A stretch of DNA of 64,000 bases from Bacillus bingmayongensis (GCF_000299035.1 NZ_AKCS01000013.1:124001-188000); one strand, 5' to 3'; positions 9,420 to 18,597 are shown, numbered from the stretch's first letter. The notes: generated by a model from the sequence alone, not told the origin. Translations and numbers: made by a program.

Positions 9420-10064
9420 ATGGATTTTCGAGGTGCTTATACAGGCGATCATATCTTATTTTTATTAAAAGGACTACTTGTTACGTTAGAAATAGCTGTT
9501 ATAGCAATTTTGCTTAGTTTTATTATTGGTAGTGTAGTCGGGACTTTGCGATATACAAAAATACCAGTCGTATCACAGTTACTAGCCTTTATCGTTGAAA
9601 TCATTCGTAATTTACCGCTACTTTTAATTATTTTCTTTACGTATTTTGCACTTCCAGAAGCCGGACTGAAATTAGAAATTACAACAGCAGCCATTGTTGC
9701 TTTAACGATATTTGAAGCAGCAATGATATCAGAAATTGTTCGCAGTGGTTTATTATCGATTGAAAAAGGACAAATTGAAGCAGCACGCGCTTCTGGATTA
9801 TCATACGTACAAACACTTTGGCATATTGTTTTACCGCAAGCATTGAGACGCATGGTACCCCCGCTCGTTAGCCAGTTTATTTCTTTATTAAAAGATACGT
9901 CACTAGCAGTTGTTATTTCCTTACCAGAATTAATGCATAACGCTCAAATTATTAATGGGCAAAATGTAAACTATATGATTCCTACATTACTACTTGTTGC
10001 TTGTATGTATTTTGTTGTTAACTATAGTTTATCTCTTGTGTCTAGGAAATTAGAAAGCCGTTAA
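9420..10064 (+). CDS. glnP: Amino-acid ABC transporter permease (GlnP-like)
   Basis: This is a 214-residue membrane permease, a paralogue of its upstream neighbour, with IEIIRNLPLLL-type motif (EIIRNLPLLLII) and the EAA loop EAARASGLSYVQTLWHIVLPQALR. The ATG abuts the preceding stop codon (TAAATG), which implies translational coupling. Together with the other permease, ATPase and lipoprotein it completes a four-gene polar amino-acid importer. A strong terminator ends the operon. Confidence 0.92.
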   Translation: MDFRGAYTGDHILFLLKGLLVTLEIAVIAILLSFIIGSVVGTLRYTKIPVVSQLLAFIVEIIRNLPLLLIIFFTYFALPEAGLKLEITTAAIVALTIFEAAMISEIVRSGLLSIEKGQIEAARASGLSYVQTLWHIVLPQALRRMVPPLVSQFISLLKDTSLAVVISLPELMHNAQIINGQNVNYMIPTLLLVACMYFVVNYSLSLVSRKLESR

Positions 10065-10097
10065 CTCTTACATAAAATAAGATGTAAGAGTTTTTTT
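10065..10097 (+). terminator. Rho-independent terminator of the glnQHMP-type operon
   Basis: Arms CTCTTACAT / ATGTAAGAG are followed by seven T; the stem begins immediately after the permease stop codon. Confidence 0.9.
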
Positions 10098-10220
10098 ATG
10101 TTTTTTACATAGTATGGAAAATGTGATTTTGAAGATATTTACTTTTCAGTAGTGTAACTGTAAGGTGGATAAAAAAATATGATATTTTATCAGAAAAGTT
10201 TTAATTTTATATAGAAATTG

Positions 10221-10234
10221 TAACCGCTTTCGTG
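10221..10234 (+). promoter_or_regulatory. Candidate CcpA cre site upstream of the amino-acid permease
   Basis: TGTAACCGCTTTCG matches the cre consensus TGWAANCGNTNWCA at 13 of 14 positions (last base G instead of A), 64 bases before the permease start. This suggests carbon catabolite control of the permease gene. Confidence 0.55.
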
Positions 10235-10297
10235 TATATTTTTATTATCAGAAAATTTTAAAAAGAGATAGAGGGGTTTTTATAGGGGAGGATTACA

Positions 10298-11722
10298 ATG
10301 CAGCAAACAACGAATGATAAATTACATCGTACGATGAAGAGTAGACATTTATTTATGATTGCACTTGGAGGTGTAATCGGAACAGGATTTTTTCTTGGAT
10401 CAGGCTATACAATTAACCAAGCGGGACCAGGAGGAGCAATTCTTTCTTATTTAGTGGGCGGATTTATTATGTATTTAACAATGCTTTGCCTTGGTGAGCT
10501 AACGGTTGCGATGCCGGTTTCGGGTTCTTTCCAAAAATATGCGACGAAGTTTATTGGCCCTGGAACAGGGTTTATGATCGGCTGGCTGTATTGGCTTGGC
10601 TGGGCAGTTACAGTTGGTTTAGAGTTAACATCTATCGGTTTAATGATGAAAAGGTGGTTTCCATCTGTTGATGTTTGGGTGTGGTGTCTTGTATTTGGTT
10701 TTATTTTATACATGTCAAATGCTATCTCAGCCAAGAGTTACGCAGAATTAGAGTTTTGGTTCTCTAGTATTAAAGTTCTTACGATTATTGCATTTGTTGT
10801 TCTTGGTGGTAGTGCGTTATTAGGATTTTTACCATATGACGGAAAAGAAGCAGCACCTCTTTTTTCTAATTTTGTAAGCGATGGAGGTTTGTTCCCGAAT
10901 GGACTTGCTGCTGTACTTCTTACAATGATTACGGTTAACTTTTCATTCCAAGGTACAGAGTTAATCGGGATTGCAGCGGGGGAGAGTGAAGAACCAGAAA
11001 AAACAATCCCACGTGCAATTCGTAATACAGTATGGCGTATTATGTTGTTCTTTATTTTAACAATGACGATTTTAGTAGGTTTAATTTCTTGGAAAGACGC
11101 AGGAGTTATTGAAAGTCCATTCGTTGTTGTATTTGATAAAATCGGTATTCCATATGCAGCGGATATTATGAATTTCGTTATTATTACTGCGCTATTATCT
11201 GTAGCAAATTCAGGATTATATGCAGCGACACGTATACTATGGTCGCTTTCCAATGAAGGAATGGCACCGGCTTCTTTCAAAAAGGTAAACAAACGTGGTA
11301 TTCCGATTACAGCATTAATTGTAACAATTGCAGTAGCGGCATTATCGTTACTAACAAGCTTTTTGGCGGAAGATACAGTATATATGTACTTATTATCTAT
11401 CGCTGGCTTATCAGCTGTCTCAAGTTGGATTATCATTGCATTGTCACAACTTCGCTTTAGAAGCCAGTATATAAAGGGTGGCGGGAAATTAGAAGACTTA
11501 AAATATAAAACACCGCTATATCCAATTGTTCCAATTTTAGCGTTAATTACAAATAGTATTGTTGTGATTAGTTTAGCGTTCATTCCAGAACAGCGTATGG
11601 CACTATATTGTGGCATTCCATTTATCATTTTCTGCTACGTGTATTATTATATAAATAAGAAACGGCAGCAAATTACGACAGTGGAGATGGGATCAACATA
11701 TGAAACTAACAATCAAGCATGA
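10298..11722 (+). CDS. Amino-acid permease, APC superfamily (AAT family)
   Basis: The 474-residue, about 12-TM transporter has the AAT-family N terminus [18 protein letters not shown] and the substrate-proximal GPGGAIL and [14 protein letters not shown] segments. It imports an amino acid by proton symport; RocE-type (arginine) or related specificity is possible but not decided. It is closely related to the permease at 60471-61889 in this window. GGGGAGG precedes the ATG, and a candidate cre lies upstream. Its last 23 bases overlap the following OsmC-like gene in another frame. Confidence 0.92.
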   Translation: MQQTTNDKLHRTMKSRHLFMIALGGVIGTGFFLGSGYTINQAGPGGAILSYLVGGFIMYLTMLCLGELTVAMPVSGSFQKYATKFIGPGTGFMIGWLYWLGWAVTVGLELTSIGLMMKRWFPSVDVWVWCLVFGFILYMSNAISAKSYAELEFWFSSIKVLTIIAFVVLGGSALLGFLPYDGKEAAPLFSNFVSDGGLFPNGLAAVLLTMITVNFSFQGTELIGIAAGESEEPEKTIPRAIRNTVWRIMLFFILTMTILVGLISWKDAGVIESPFVVVFDKIGIPYAADIMNFVIITALLSVANSGLYAATRILWSLSNEGMAPASFKKVNKRGIPITALIVTIAVAALSLLTSFLAEDTVYMYLLSIAGLSAVSSWIIIALSQLRFRSQYIKGGGKLEDLKYKTPLYPIVPILALITNSIVVISLAFIPEQRMALYCGIPFIIFCYVYYYINKKRQQITTVEMGSTYETNNQA

Positions 11723-12080
11723 TGATATTAAAGCAGAATTTTCAAATGGTCAATTGTCTATTGGAAAAGAAAGTGGACATACACCGTTAGAATTATTGGT
11801 TTCTTCTATTGCAGGATGCAGTGCAATTGTATTTCGGACAATTTTAGAAAAGAAGCGTATTACATATGATACGTTTACAATTGAAACTGAAATTGGAAGA
11901 AGTGAAGTTTTACCGAGGCGGGTAGAGAGTCTTCATTTGCACTATAAAATAAAGGCAGAGGGGATTACACAGATACAATTAGAAAAGGCACTAGAGCTTG
12001 CCGTGAAGAATTGTACGATTGCGCAATCTGTGAAGGATAGTATAAACATTACGGAAACAATTGAGTTGATTGGTGAATAA
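11700..12080 (+). CDS. OsmC-like family protein
   Basis: This is a 126-residue protein with the OsmC fold signature: GHTPLELLVSSIAGCSAIVF with the first conserved Cys, and the second conserved Cys in LAVKNCTIAQSVKD. OsmC/Ohr proteins reduce peroxides with this Cys pair; YhfA-type members have less certain roles. Start ATG 11700 lies within the end of the permease gene (23-base overlap), so the two are probably co-translated. A perfect terminator follows. The family is certain; the substrate is not. Confidence 0.85.
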   Translation: MKLTIKHDDIKAEFSNGQLSIGKESGHTPLELLVSSIAGCSAIVFRTILEKKRITYDTFTIETEIGRSEVLPRRVESLHLHYKIKAEGITQIQLEKALELAVKNCTIAQSVKDSINITETIELIGE

Positions 12081-12103
12081 ACTTTTGTGAGTGGTATGTA
12101 AAT

Positions 12104-12141
12104 GCGAGAGTAAGGTCATATAGACTTTACTCTCGCGTTTT
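12104..12141 (+). terminator. Rho-independent terminator after the OsmC-like gene
   Basis: Long arms (GCGAGAGTAAGGTC / GACTTTACTCTCGC, one mismatch) with loop ATATA are followed by a T tract. Confidence 0.92.
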
Positions 12142-12187
12142 TATTTTGAATTCATATTTTTTGATATACTTAAAAAGGGGTGGTTAG

Positions 12188-12637
12188 GTGAATCGAAATA
12201 TTGAATGTCTAGGATGTAAATTAGCAAATAATAAGGAGCTTGTATACCAGATATATGAAAATGATTATGTGACTTGTTTTTTAGACCATGCTCCATTTCA
12301 TACAGGGCATACTTTAATCGTTCCAAAGAAACACTTTCTAGAATTGGATGAGCTTGATACGGATACCCAAAATGCGATTATGGATGCTTCTAAGCTTATT
12401 TCAAAAGCCATCAAGTTATTGTACAAACCAGACGGAATTACAATTTGTCAAAATGATGGGATTTTTAATGAGTTGGCGCATTATCATATGCATGTTGTAC
12501 CAAGATATAAAGAGCAATCATTTGCTGAATTTTATATGGAACAATCAGGTAGTGGAAATAAGAGTCATAATTTTGAAGATACAAAGAAATTGTTAAGGGA
12601 AGCGATAGAGCAAATAATGGAGATAGAAAAAGCTTAA
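12188..12637 (+). CDS. HIT-family nucleotide hydrolase/transferase
   Basis: The 149-residue protein carries the histidine triad HYHMHVVPR (about residue 97-105), plus the N-terminal CLGCKLAN pair of Cys typical of zinc-binding HIT proteins and the substrate loop HTLIVPKKH. HIT enzymes hydrolyse or transfer nucleoside monophosphates such as AMP-lysine or dinucleoside polyphosphates in the cytoplasm. The start is GTG 12188 after AAAGGGGTGG. It is convergent with the histidine kinase gene and shares a bidirectional terminator. Confidence 0.92.
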   Translation: MNRNIECLGCKLANNKELVYQIYENDYVTCFLDHAPFHTGHTLIVPKKHFLELDELDTDTQNAIMDASKLISKAIKLLYKPDGITICQNDGIFNELAHYHMHVVPRYKEQSFAEFYMEQSGSGNKSHNFEDTKKLLREAIEQIMEIEKA

Positions 12638-12660
12638 GAGAAATTCTCTTAAGCTTTTTC
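12626..12660. terminator. Bidirectional terminator between HIT and histidine kinase genes
   Basis: Perfect 15-bp arms GAAAAAGCTTAAGAG / CTCTTAAGCTTTTTC with A and T tracts on both sides serve both convergent genes. The arms include the last codons of the HIT gene. Confidence 0.92.
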
Positions 12661-14032
12661 ACATACTGATTGGCAATGAAATAGTAAAGCAAGAACCGTG
12701 ATTTAATTTACTTGTAACAGTAATTTCTCCGTCATGTAGTTCGACTATTTCTTTGACAATGGCAAGTCCTAATCCAGTTCCGCCAGTTGAACGAGATCTT
12801 GCTTTATCGACGCGATAAAATCGTTCGAAAATATGTGGGATATCTTCCTCTGGAATTCCTTCTCCTGTATCTTGGATGGCAATTTTAATTTGTGTTTTAT
12901 GCTCTGTAACGGAAATTACAATTCGAGAATGTTCAGGTGAATGTGCACATGCATTATTTAAAATATTGATGATAACTTGTTCAAACCTTTGTTCATCAAG
13001 AGCTATAGAAAGTGAAGAGGGACATGTTGAAGAAATACTGATATGCTTTGCTTCATACATTATATTCACTTTTGTAACAATACGAGAAAGAAAGGTTTGT
13101 AAGTGTACTTCCTTGGCCTGAATAGAAAAGTTATGCTTTTCCATTTGCGCGAGTAAAAACAAGTCTTGTACTAAATTTGTAATGTAATCAGCTTCATCTT
13201 TTATAATCGATAAATATTTTTGGCGCTGCTCAGGAGGTGTACTGTCTTTCATGGCGATATCTGCATATCCTCTTACATAAGTTAGCGGTGTTCTTAGTTC
13301 ATGGGCGACACTTGCTAGAAATTCACTGCGTTCTTTTTTCATATAATGTAAATCATTCGCAAGTGTTTGAATAGACTCGGCAAGTTCACCAATTTCATCA
13401 TTTCGATTACTCGTTAAAGAGATGGATAAATCACCATAACTCATTTTTTCAGTAGCACGTTTCATCCGAAGGAGCGGTTTTGTTAACAGGCGCGATAGAA
13501 GAAATACCGTAATGACTGTTAAAATAAATGTAACAGCACCAGCAACAAGAAATTGTTTTGTAAGACCTGCAATCATTTGTTTAATAGAACTTGTGCCAAG
13601 AAACATATAAACATAACCTTGTATTTTTCCTTCTATTATTATTGGGCTAACTGTGCATATATAATTAGATGTTTTCCAGTGGTTTTCTACGATCGTTCCG
13701 TTATGATTCGTACCTGCTATCATTCCGATAATGTGCTTCTTTATAGTGGAATCTATATCATTAGATTTTGCTAATATTTCTTTATGAGCATTTGTAATAA
13801 CAACCTTTGTTTCAGCTTCTGACTCCATTAAAGCGACATGAGAGATTGTTTGGGAATCAAAATATTTCTCAAGTACATCTCGATGGCTATTTCCCCGCTT
13901 TAATAATGCTGTCATTTCTTCATTTACTCTCGTATTGACAAGGCTGTAATAGAGCAAGACAAAAAGGACGGTTTCGATTAAAAGTGTAACAATCAAAAAA
14001 TAAAATCCCAGTTGAACAGAAATCCGTTTCAT
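12659..14032 (-). CDS. Sensor histidine kinase
   Basis: This is a 457-residue membrane kinase. In order it has TM1 (about 8-30), an extracellular sensor of about 130 residues, TM2 (about 160-182), HAMP, a HisKA dimerisation domain with the phospho-acceptor His in SVAHELRTPLTY (about 245), and a HATPase_c domain with N box (NILNNACAHS), G1 (DTGEGIPEED) and G2 (GGTGLGLAIVKEI). The ATG overlaps the stop of the response regulator gene (ATGA), so they are translationally coupled. The signal is unknown. The divergent Met/His-rich lipoprotein gene is a plausible target or sensor partner. Confidence 0.94.
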   Translation of the reverse strand: MKRISVQLGFYFLIVTLLIETVLFVLLYYSLVNTRVNEEMTALLKRGNSHRDVLEKYFDSQTISHVALMESEAETKVVITNAHKEILAKSNDIDSTIKKHIIGMIAGTNHNGTIVENHWKTSNYICTVSPIIIEGKIQGYVYMFLGTSSIKQMIAGLTKQFLVAGAVTFILTVITVFLLSRLLTKPLLRMKRATEKMSYGDLSISLTSNRNDEIGELAESIQTLANDLHYMKKERSEFLASVAHELRTPLTYVRGYADIAMKDSTPPEQRQKYLSIIKDEADYITNLVQDLFLLAQMEKHNFSIQAKEVHLQTFLSRIVTKVNIMYEAKHISISSTCPSSLSIALDEQRFEQVIINILNNACAHSPEHSRIVISVTEHKTQIKIAIQDTGEGIPEEDIPHIFERFYRVDKARSRSTGGTGLGLAIVKEIVELHDGEITVTSKLNHGSCFTISLPISM

Positions 14033-14721
14033 CGCATAGCTCCTTGATTTTCAGTGTCAATCCATCGGTAGCCAACACCATACACAGTTTTTAAATATTC
14101 ATCAATTGGAAAATTGACCTTTCGTAATTTATCACGCAAATTACGAATATGGGAGTCCACTGTGCGATCCTCTGTATTTGTATCTAGTCCCCAAATTCGT
14201 TCAATAAGCTGATCGCGGCTGAGTACATAGTTTACGTGACGCAAAAATAATCCAAGTAAAGAGAATTCAATTGGTGTAAGCAAAACCTCTTGTCCATGAA
14301 CGGAAATAAAGTGCTTTGCTTCATCCCACAAAATCCCTCTATATTTTAGTTGTTCATGCTGATTACTGCGTCGCAGGACAGCTTCAATTCGTGCTAGCAA
14401 CTCATCTTCATGAAAAGGTTTTGTTATATAATCATCAGCCCCGATTTTTAATCCTTGAACAACATCTATTGTTTGATCGCGAGCGGTTACCATAATGATA
14501 GGAACATTACTAAATGAACGGATCCTTTTACATGTTTCCCACCCATCCATTTTCGGCATCATAATATCGAGAAGAATGAACTTGAAATTTTGTTTTTCTA
14601 TATAAAAGATGGCTTCTTGTCCTGAAGTAGCACATACGCAGTTATATCCTCTAGGAGTGAGGTAAAGCGCTAATAACTCCAGCATACGTGGTTCATCATC
14701 TACGAGTAGTATATTCATCAT
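14029..14721 (-). CDS. OmpR/PhoB-family response regulator
   Basis: The 230-residue regulator has a receiver domain (acidic pair DDE, phospho-Asp in FILLDIMMPK, switch Thr in IIMVTA, Lys in DYITKPF) followed by a winged-helix DNA-binding domain (SRDQLIERIWG, EDRTVDSHIRNLRDKL). A longer frame runs to 14871, but GGAGG sits 7 bases before the ATG at 14721, so translation is taken from there (or from the next ATG at 14718). It is first in a two-gene operon with the kinase and is transcribed away from the lipoprotein gene. A 40-base interrupted palindrome lies in the shared upstream region. Confidence 0.93.
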   Translation of the reverse strand: MMNILLVDDEPRMLELLALYLTPRGYNCVCATSGQEAIFYIEKQNFKFILLDIMMPKMDGWETCKRIRSFSNVPIIMVTARDQTIDVVQGLKIGADDYITKPFHEDELLARIEAVLRRSNQHEQLKYRGILWDEAKHFISVHGQEVLLTPIEFSLLGLFLRHVNYVLSRDQLIERIWGLDTNTEDRTVDSHIRNLRDKLRKVNFPIDEYLKTVYGVGYRWIDTENQGAMR

Positions 14722-14773
14722 ATAATATCCTCCGTATTTGTATTCGATATAAAAAGTGTAATGCAAAATCGTC

Positions 14774-14813
14774 AAGAAATGGTGCAGATTATGATACATC
14801 TGCATAATTTCTT
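14774..14813. promoter_or_regulatory. Interrupted palindrome in the divergent two-component/lipoprotein promoter region
   Basis: Nested arms AAGAAAT..TGCAGAT and ATCTGCA..ATTTCTT (7 + 7 bp, with symmetrical 2-base gaps and an 8-base centre) form a 40-base dyad between the response regulator and the divergent lipoprotein gene. It has the size of an operator for a dimeric regulator and could be the autoregulatory site, but no consensus is known to me. Confidence 0.5.
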
Positions 14814-14896
14814 CAGAATTGGTTGTTATTGTATAGTTGAAATTACATTCTAGGTAAAAATATAGGCTCAAACATGATGGATACGGAGGGGATATA

Positions 14897-16147
14897 GTGA
14901 AAAAAACAACTCGAGTTTTAAGTATGACAATAATTGCGGCACTTGGGCTTACAGCTTGTGGACAAATGAATACGGAGCAAAAGAAGACTGAAGGTGCAAA
15001 AGAGCAGAAGAGTGAGCATCAGAAAGAGATGAAAATGAATCATGAAGCGATGGCGCCGAAAGAAATGAATGCAAATGCATCTAGTGATGTATTAACAACA
15101 AGTTTAAAAAATATAACACGATTAAACACAAATGCCCCTGTGCAAATGGCAGTATTAACATCCCAAACAATATGGCCAGCGACTCATAAAGAAAATCAAC
15201 CGGGAGCAGTAATTTTAGTCCCAGTTAATAGTTGGCAAATTGGTATTGCTAGTGCGGATCTTATTCACCATCCAAACAATGGACCTATTTTATTTATAAA
15301 TAAAGAAAGTATTCCAGAAGCAACGTTAAAAGAAATAAAACGATTAAATCCAATCGGAACAAAAGATGGAACGCAAATTATGGTGATGGGAGATGTAGAA
15401 TCTTCTACATTAGAGCAATTAAAAGAATATAAAGTAAAACAAATAAAAGAAACGGATCCAGCTGTATTTGCGAAAGATGTTGATAAAGAATATGCGGATA
15501 TAACAGGAAAGTATCCGGAAAGCGTCATTATTGGTTCTTCTGAAGAAGAAGGGCGATTGTATACAACACCTACTGTGAACTGGATTGCGCATATGCCAGA
15601 ATCTCTTTTATATGTAACAAAAGATAAAGTACCAGAGGCTACAATTGAGGCATTGAAAGCAAGAAAAGGTAAGGCGAATATATATGTGTTAGGTCCAGAA
15701 AAAATTATTTCAAAAGAGGTAGAAAAGCAGTTAAGTAAGCATGGGAAAGTAACCCGTATTAGTGGAGAAACTCCGACAGAGAATTCAATCGCCTTTGCTA
15801 AGTTTAAAGATGAAAAAACGAAATTTGGCTGGGGGTTCAAAAAGCCAGGGCATGGCGTGTCATTTGTTTCAACAGAAACACCTGATTTAGCAATCGCCGG
15901 AGCACCATTCTCGCATATGGGGAAACACGCACCGGTTCTTTTATTAGATAAAGGGAAAGTGTCACAGCCTGTATATGATTTATTAGCTACGATTCAACCA
16001 AAATTTAAAGATGATCCAACGCTCGGGCCATATAACCACGGCTTTTTATTAGGGAATACAGAGAATATCTCGTTTGAAACACAAGGAATACTTGATGAAA
16101 AGTTAGAGATTGTTCAAGAAAATGGTGGGGGACACGGTGGACATTAA
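14897..16147 (+). CDS. Cell-wall-binding-repeat-2-like lipoprotein with Met/His-rich termini
   Basis: This 416-residue lipoprotein (lipobox LTAC, Cys21) has a hydrophilic linker rich in Met and His (HQKEMKMNHEAMAPKEMNAN, about 38-57) and ends in GGGHGGH. The body resembles two Rossmann-like CWB2-type units, with VILVPVNSWQIGIASADLIHH and a second unit around SVIIGSSEEEGRLYTTP. CWB2 modules tether proteins to anionic wall polymers. The Met/His clusters suggest, without proving, that it binds a metal such as copper. It is divergently transcribed from a two-component system and has its own terminator, so it is probably a target of that system. Confidence 0.75.
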   Translation: MKKTTRVLSMTIIAALGLTACGQMNTEQKKTEGAKEQKSEHQKEMKMNHEAMAPKEMNANASSDVLTTSLKNITRLNTNAPVQMAVLTSQTIWPATHKENQPGAVILVPVNSWQIGIASADLIHHPNNGPILFINKESIPEATLKEIKRLNPIGTKDGTQIMVMGDVESSTLEQLKEYKVKQIKETDPAVFAKDVDKEYADITGKYPESVIIGSSEEEGRLYTTPTVNWIAHMPESLLYVTKDKVPEATIEALKARKGKANIYVLGPEKIISKEVEKQLSKHGKVTRISGETPTENSIAFAKFKDEKTKFGWGFKKPGHGVSFVSTETPDLAIAGAPFSHMGKHAPVLLLDKGKVSQPVYDLLATIQPKFKDDPTLGPYNHGFLLGNTENISFETQGILDEKLEIVQENGGGHGGH

Positions 16148-16151
16148 AAGA

Positions 16152-16180
16152 AAAGACGCTGCATGAGGTAGCGTCTTTTT
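16152..16180 (+). terminator. Rho-independent terminator of the lipoprotein gene
   Basis: Arms AAAGACGCT / AGCGTCTTT are followed by a T tract just after the stop codon. Confidence 0.88.
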
Positions 16181-16299
16181 GTATTTGGGAAAGTTTTTCA
16201 TAGCAGAAAATCTGACATTCGTTATATAATAGCTTTCGTGCAGTCGGACCGATTTTCTTACGGAGGAAATCAAAAATAGAAAAATAGAGGAGTGTTATT

Positions 16300-17766
16300 T
16301 TGTTTCAAACTATAAAAACTGAATGGTTTTCCAATGTGAAAGGCGATGTATTGTCAGGGATTGTCGTTGCGTTAGCATTAATTCCTGAAGCGATTGCCTT
16401 CTCCGTTATTGCAGGTGTAGACCCGATGGTTGGACTATACGCTGCATTTTGTATTGCTGTAACAATTTCGTTTGTGGGCGGAAGACCGGGCATGATTTCT
16501 GCGGCAACAGGTGCGATGGCATTATTGATGGTAACAATTGTAAAAGGTTATGGATTGCAGTATTTGTTTGCTGCAACAATTTTGACCGGTGTTGTTCAAA
16601 TTATTTTTGGAGTGTTAAAACTAAGTTCATTCATGAAATTCGTTCCCCGTTCTGTTATGAGTGGATTTGTAAATTCGTTAGGGATTTTAGTTTTTACAGC
16701 ACAATTGCCACACTTTAAAGGTGCAAACTGGCAAATGTATGCGTTAGTAGCATTAGGACTCGCAATTATTTATCTATTTCCACGTATTACAACGGCAGTG
16801 CCTTCTACACTTATTGCTATTATTGTCGTGACAAGTATTGCGCTGTTAGGCGGTTTTCAATTACGTACAGTTGGTGACATGGGAAGTTTACCAACTGAAT
16901 TACCGTTTTTTGGTATTCCGGATGTGCCATTTACCTTAGAAACATTAGCTATTATTTTACCATATTCTATTATGTTAGCGGTTATCGGTTTATTAGAATC
17001 ACTATTAACGGCATCTCTTTTAGATGATATGACAGACACACCAAGTAATAAGCATAAAGAAGCGCGTGGACAAGGAATTTCTAATATTGTTGCTGGTTTC
17101 TTTGGTGGAATGGCGGGGTGTGCGATGATTGGACAATCTATTATTAATATGAAATCAGGTGGTCGAGGTCGCTTATCCACATTCGTAGCAGGTGGATTTT
17201 TAATTGTATTGCTCTTCGTTCTAGGTGACTATGTTGTTCATATTCCAATGGCGGCGTTAGTTGCGGTTATGATTATGGTTTCTATTGGAACATTTGATTG
17301 GAACTCTGTATTTACTCTTCATAAAGTTCCGAAAGGTGATGCATTTGTTATGATTGTAACAGTTGCAATTGTTCTTGTTACACATAATCTAGCTCTTGGT
17401 GTTATGATTGGTACGGTGATAAGTGCAGTTTTATTTGCGTTCAACATGGCAAAGATTCACGTGAAACATTTTTATGTTGGTGAGAAAAAAGTATATGCCA
17501 TTCATGGACAACTCTTTTTTGCATCTACTACAGAATTTATAAACGCGTTTCAGTTTAAAGAAGATGTAAAAGAAGTAGAAATTGATTTTACACACGCCCA
17601 TGTATGGGATGATTCAGCTGTCGCTGCGGTTGATAAAGTTGCTATGAAGTATGAGCAAGCGGGTGTGAAAGTAAATGTAGTTGGACTAAATGAGCGTAGT
17701 TTACAACTTATTAAGAAACTATCTACTTACAAACAGAAAGAGGCATTGAATAAAGTTGCTAGTTAG
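16300..17766 (+). CDS. SulP-family anion transporter with STAS domain
   Basis: The 488-residue protein has about 11 membrane segments of the SLC26/SulP fold ([43 protein letters not shown]) and a C-terminal cytoplasmic STAS domain (about 390-480, [22 protein letters not shown]). SulP carriers move sulfate, bicarbonate or other anions; the exact anion is not decided, though bacterial members of this length are often Na+/bicarbonate importers. Translation starts at TTG 16300, 7 bases after AGAGGAG. It is monocistronic with its own terminator. Confidence 0.92.
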   Translation: MFQTIKTEWFSNVKGDVLSGIVVALALIPEAIAFSVIAGVDPMVGLYAAFCIAVTISFVGGRPGMISAATGAMALLMVTIVKGYGLQYLFAATILTGVVQIIFGVLKLSSFMKFVPRSVMSGFVNSLGILVFTAQLPHFKGANWQMYALVALGLAIIYLFPRITTAVPSTLIAIIVVTSIALLGGFQLRTVGDMGSLPTELPFFGIPDVPFTLETLAIILPYSIMLAVIGLLESLLTASLLDDMTDTPSNKHKEARGQGISNIVAGFFGGMAGCAMIGQSIINMKSGGRGRLSTFVAGGFLIVLLFVLGDYVVHIPMAALVAVMIMVSIGTFDWNSVFTLHKVPKGDAFVMIVTVAIVLVTHNLALGVMIGTVISAVLFAFNMAKIHVKHFYVGEKKVYAIHGQLFFASTTEFINAFQFKEDVKEVEIDFTHAHVWDDSAVAAVDKVAMKYEQAGVKVNVVGLNERSLQLIKKLSTYKQKEALNKVAS

Positions 17767-17772
17767 TTATGA

Positions 17773-17806
17773 ATCTCCCTTTCGAATGAACGAAAGGGAG
17801 ATTTTT
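17773..17806 (+). terminator. Rho-independent terminator of the SulP gene
   Basis: Perfect arms ATCTCCCTTTCG / CGAAAGGGAGAT with a 6-base loop are followed by a T run. Confidence 0.92.
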
Positions 17807-17847
17807 GTACTATAATACGAGTATGACTACGAAAGGGGTTTCAGAAC

Positions 17848-18270
17848 ATGTACAAGCAAATTATACTAGCATGTGATGGTTCAGAACACGCAATGCGTGC
17901 AGCAAAACATGCCGCACACATTGCTATATTGAGTAAGGAAATAAACATTGAAGTTGTATACGTAGTAGATAATAGAACGGCAAAATCAGATATTATACAG
18001 GGACAAACAAATATAGAAACAATTTCAGCTAGTCGAAAAGATAGATTAAAAGAAATTGAAAATTTATTACAGCGAGAAGGAGTTTCTTATAAGATTACGA
18101 TTTTACATGGTGATCCAGGCGATACAATTATTCAATACGTAAATACAGGAGACATTGATCTTGTAATTGTGGGGAGTAGGGGATTAAATACATTGCAAGA
18201 AATGGTACTTGGTAGCGTAAGTCATAAAATAGCAAAACGAGTGAAATGCCCGGTGATGATTGTAAAGTAA
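17848..18270 (+). CDS. Universal stress protein, UspA family
   Basis: This is a 140-residue single-domain protein with the Usp fold: ILACDGSEHAMRA at the N terminus and the ATP-binding signature VIVGSRGLNTLQEMVLGSVS near the C terminus, so it is expected to bind ATP. Usp proteins support survival in stress, but direct biochemical roles vary. GAAAGGGG precedes the ATG. It sits immediately after the SulP gene but beyond a strong terminator, so it has its own promoter. Confidence 0.92.
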   Translation: MYKQIILACDGSEHAMRAAKHAAHIAILSKEINIEVVYVVDNRTAKSDIIQGQTNIETISASRKDRLKEIENLLQREGVSYKITILHGDPGDTIIQYVNTGDIDLVIVGSRGLNTLQEMVLGSVSHKIAKRVKCPVMIVK

Positions 18271-18408
18271 CGGACAGCAGAGATGTTGTCTGTTTTTTTA
18301 TAGAGATAAATCTTACAAAATTGTAAGACTACTGTTAGCAAAATCGATGTTATAAAGTTCCTTTTATGGCTAAAATAAAAATATCAAATACATGGAAGGA
18401 TGAGAGAA

Positions 18409-18528
18409 ATGAAAGCATTTCAAAGTTTATCGTATAGTCAGGGAGTGAGTCTTATTTGTTTAGGGGGATTTACTACTTCGGTGGTGTTGGCTATTGCTGT
18501 GAAAATGTTTCAACAGATGTTTTTATAA
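18409..18528 (+). CDS. Small single-span membrane peptide (39 residues)
   Basis: A short frame with a good ribosome-binding site (GGAAGGATGAG, 6-16 bases upstream) encodes a 39-residue peptide: a polar start (MKAFQSLSYSQG), one hydrophobic helix (VSLICLGGFTTSVVLAIAV) and a short tail ending MFQQMFL. It resembles the many small membrane proteins of bacilli, but I recognise no named family. It stands alone between uspA and a bidirectional terminator. Coding status is inferred from the RBS, the clean single helix and the isolated position. Confidence 0.55.
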   Translation: MKAFQSLSYSQGVSLICLGGFTTSVVLAIAVKMFQQMFL

Positions 18529-18597
18529 AAGGAGCGTTATAAATAGAAGGGGAATGATTGTTATAGTTGGCAAGACAATATCATTAGACATAAATGA

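Noticed and set aside
10738-11628. 296-codon minus-strand frame opposite the amino-acid permease
   Set aside because: It is a long antisense shadow of a strongly conserved permease with matching codon positions; same for the frame at 60697-61644.
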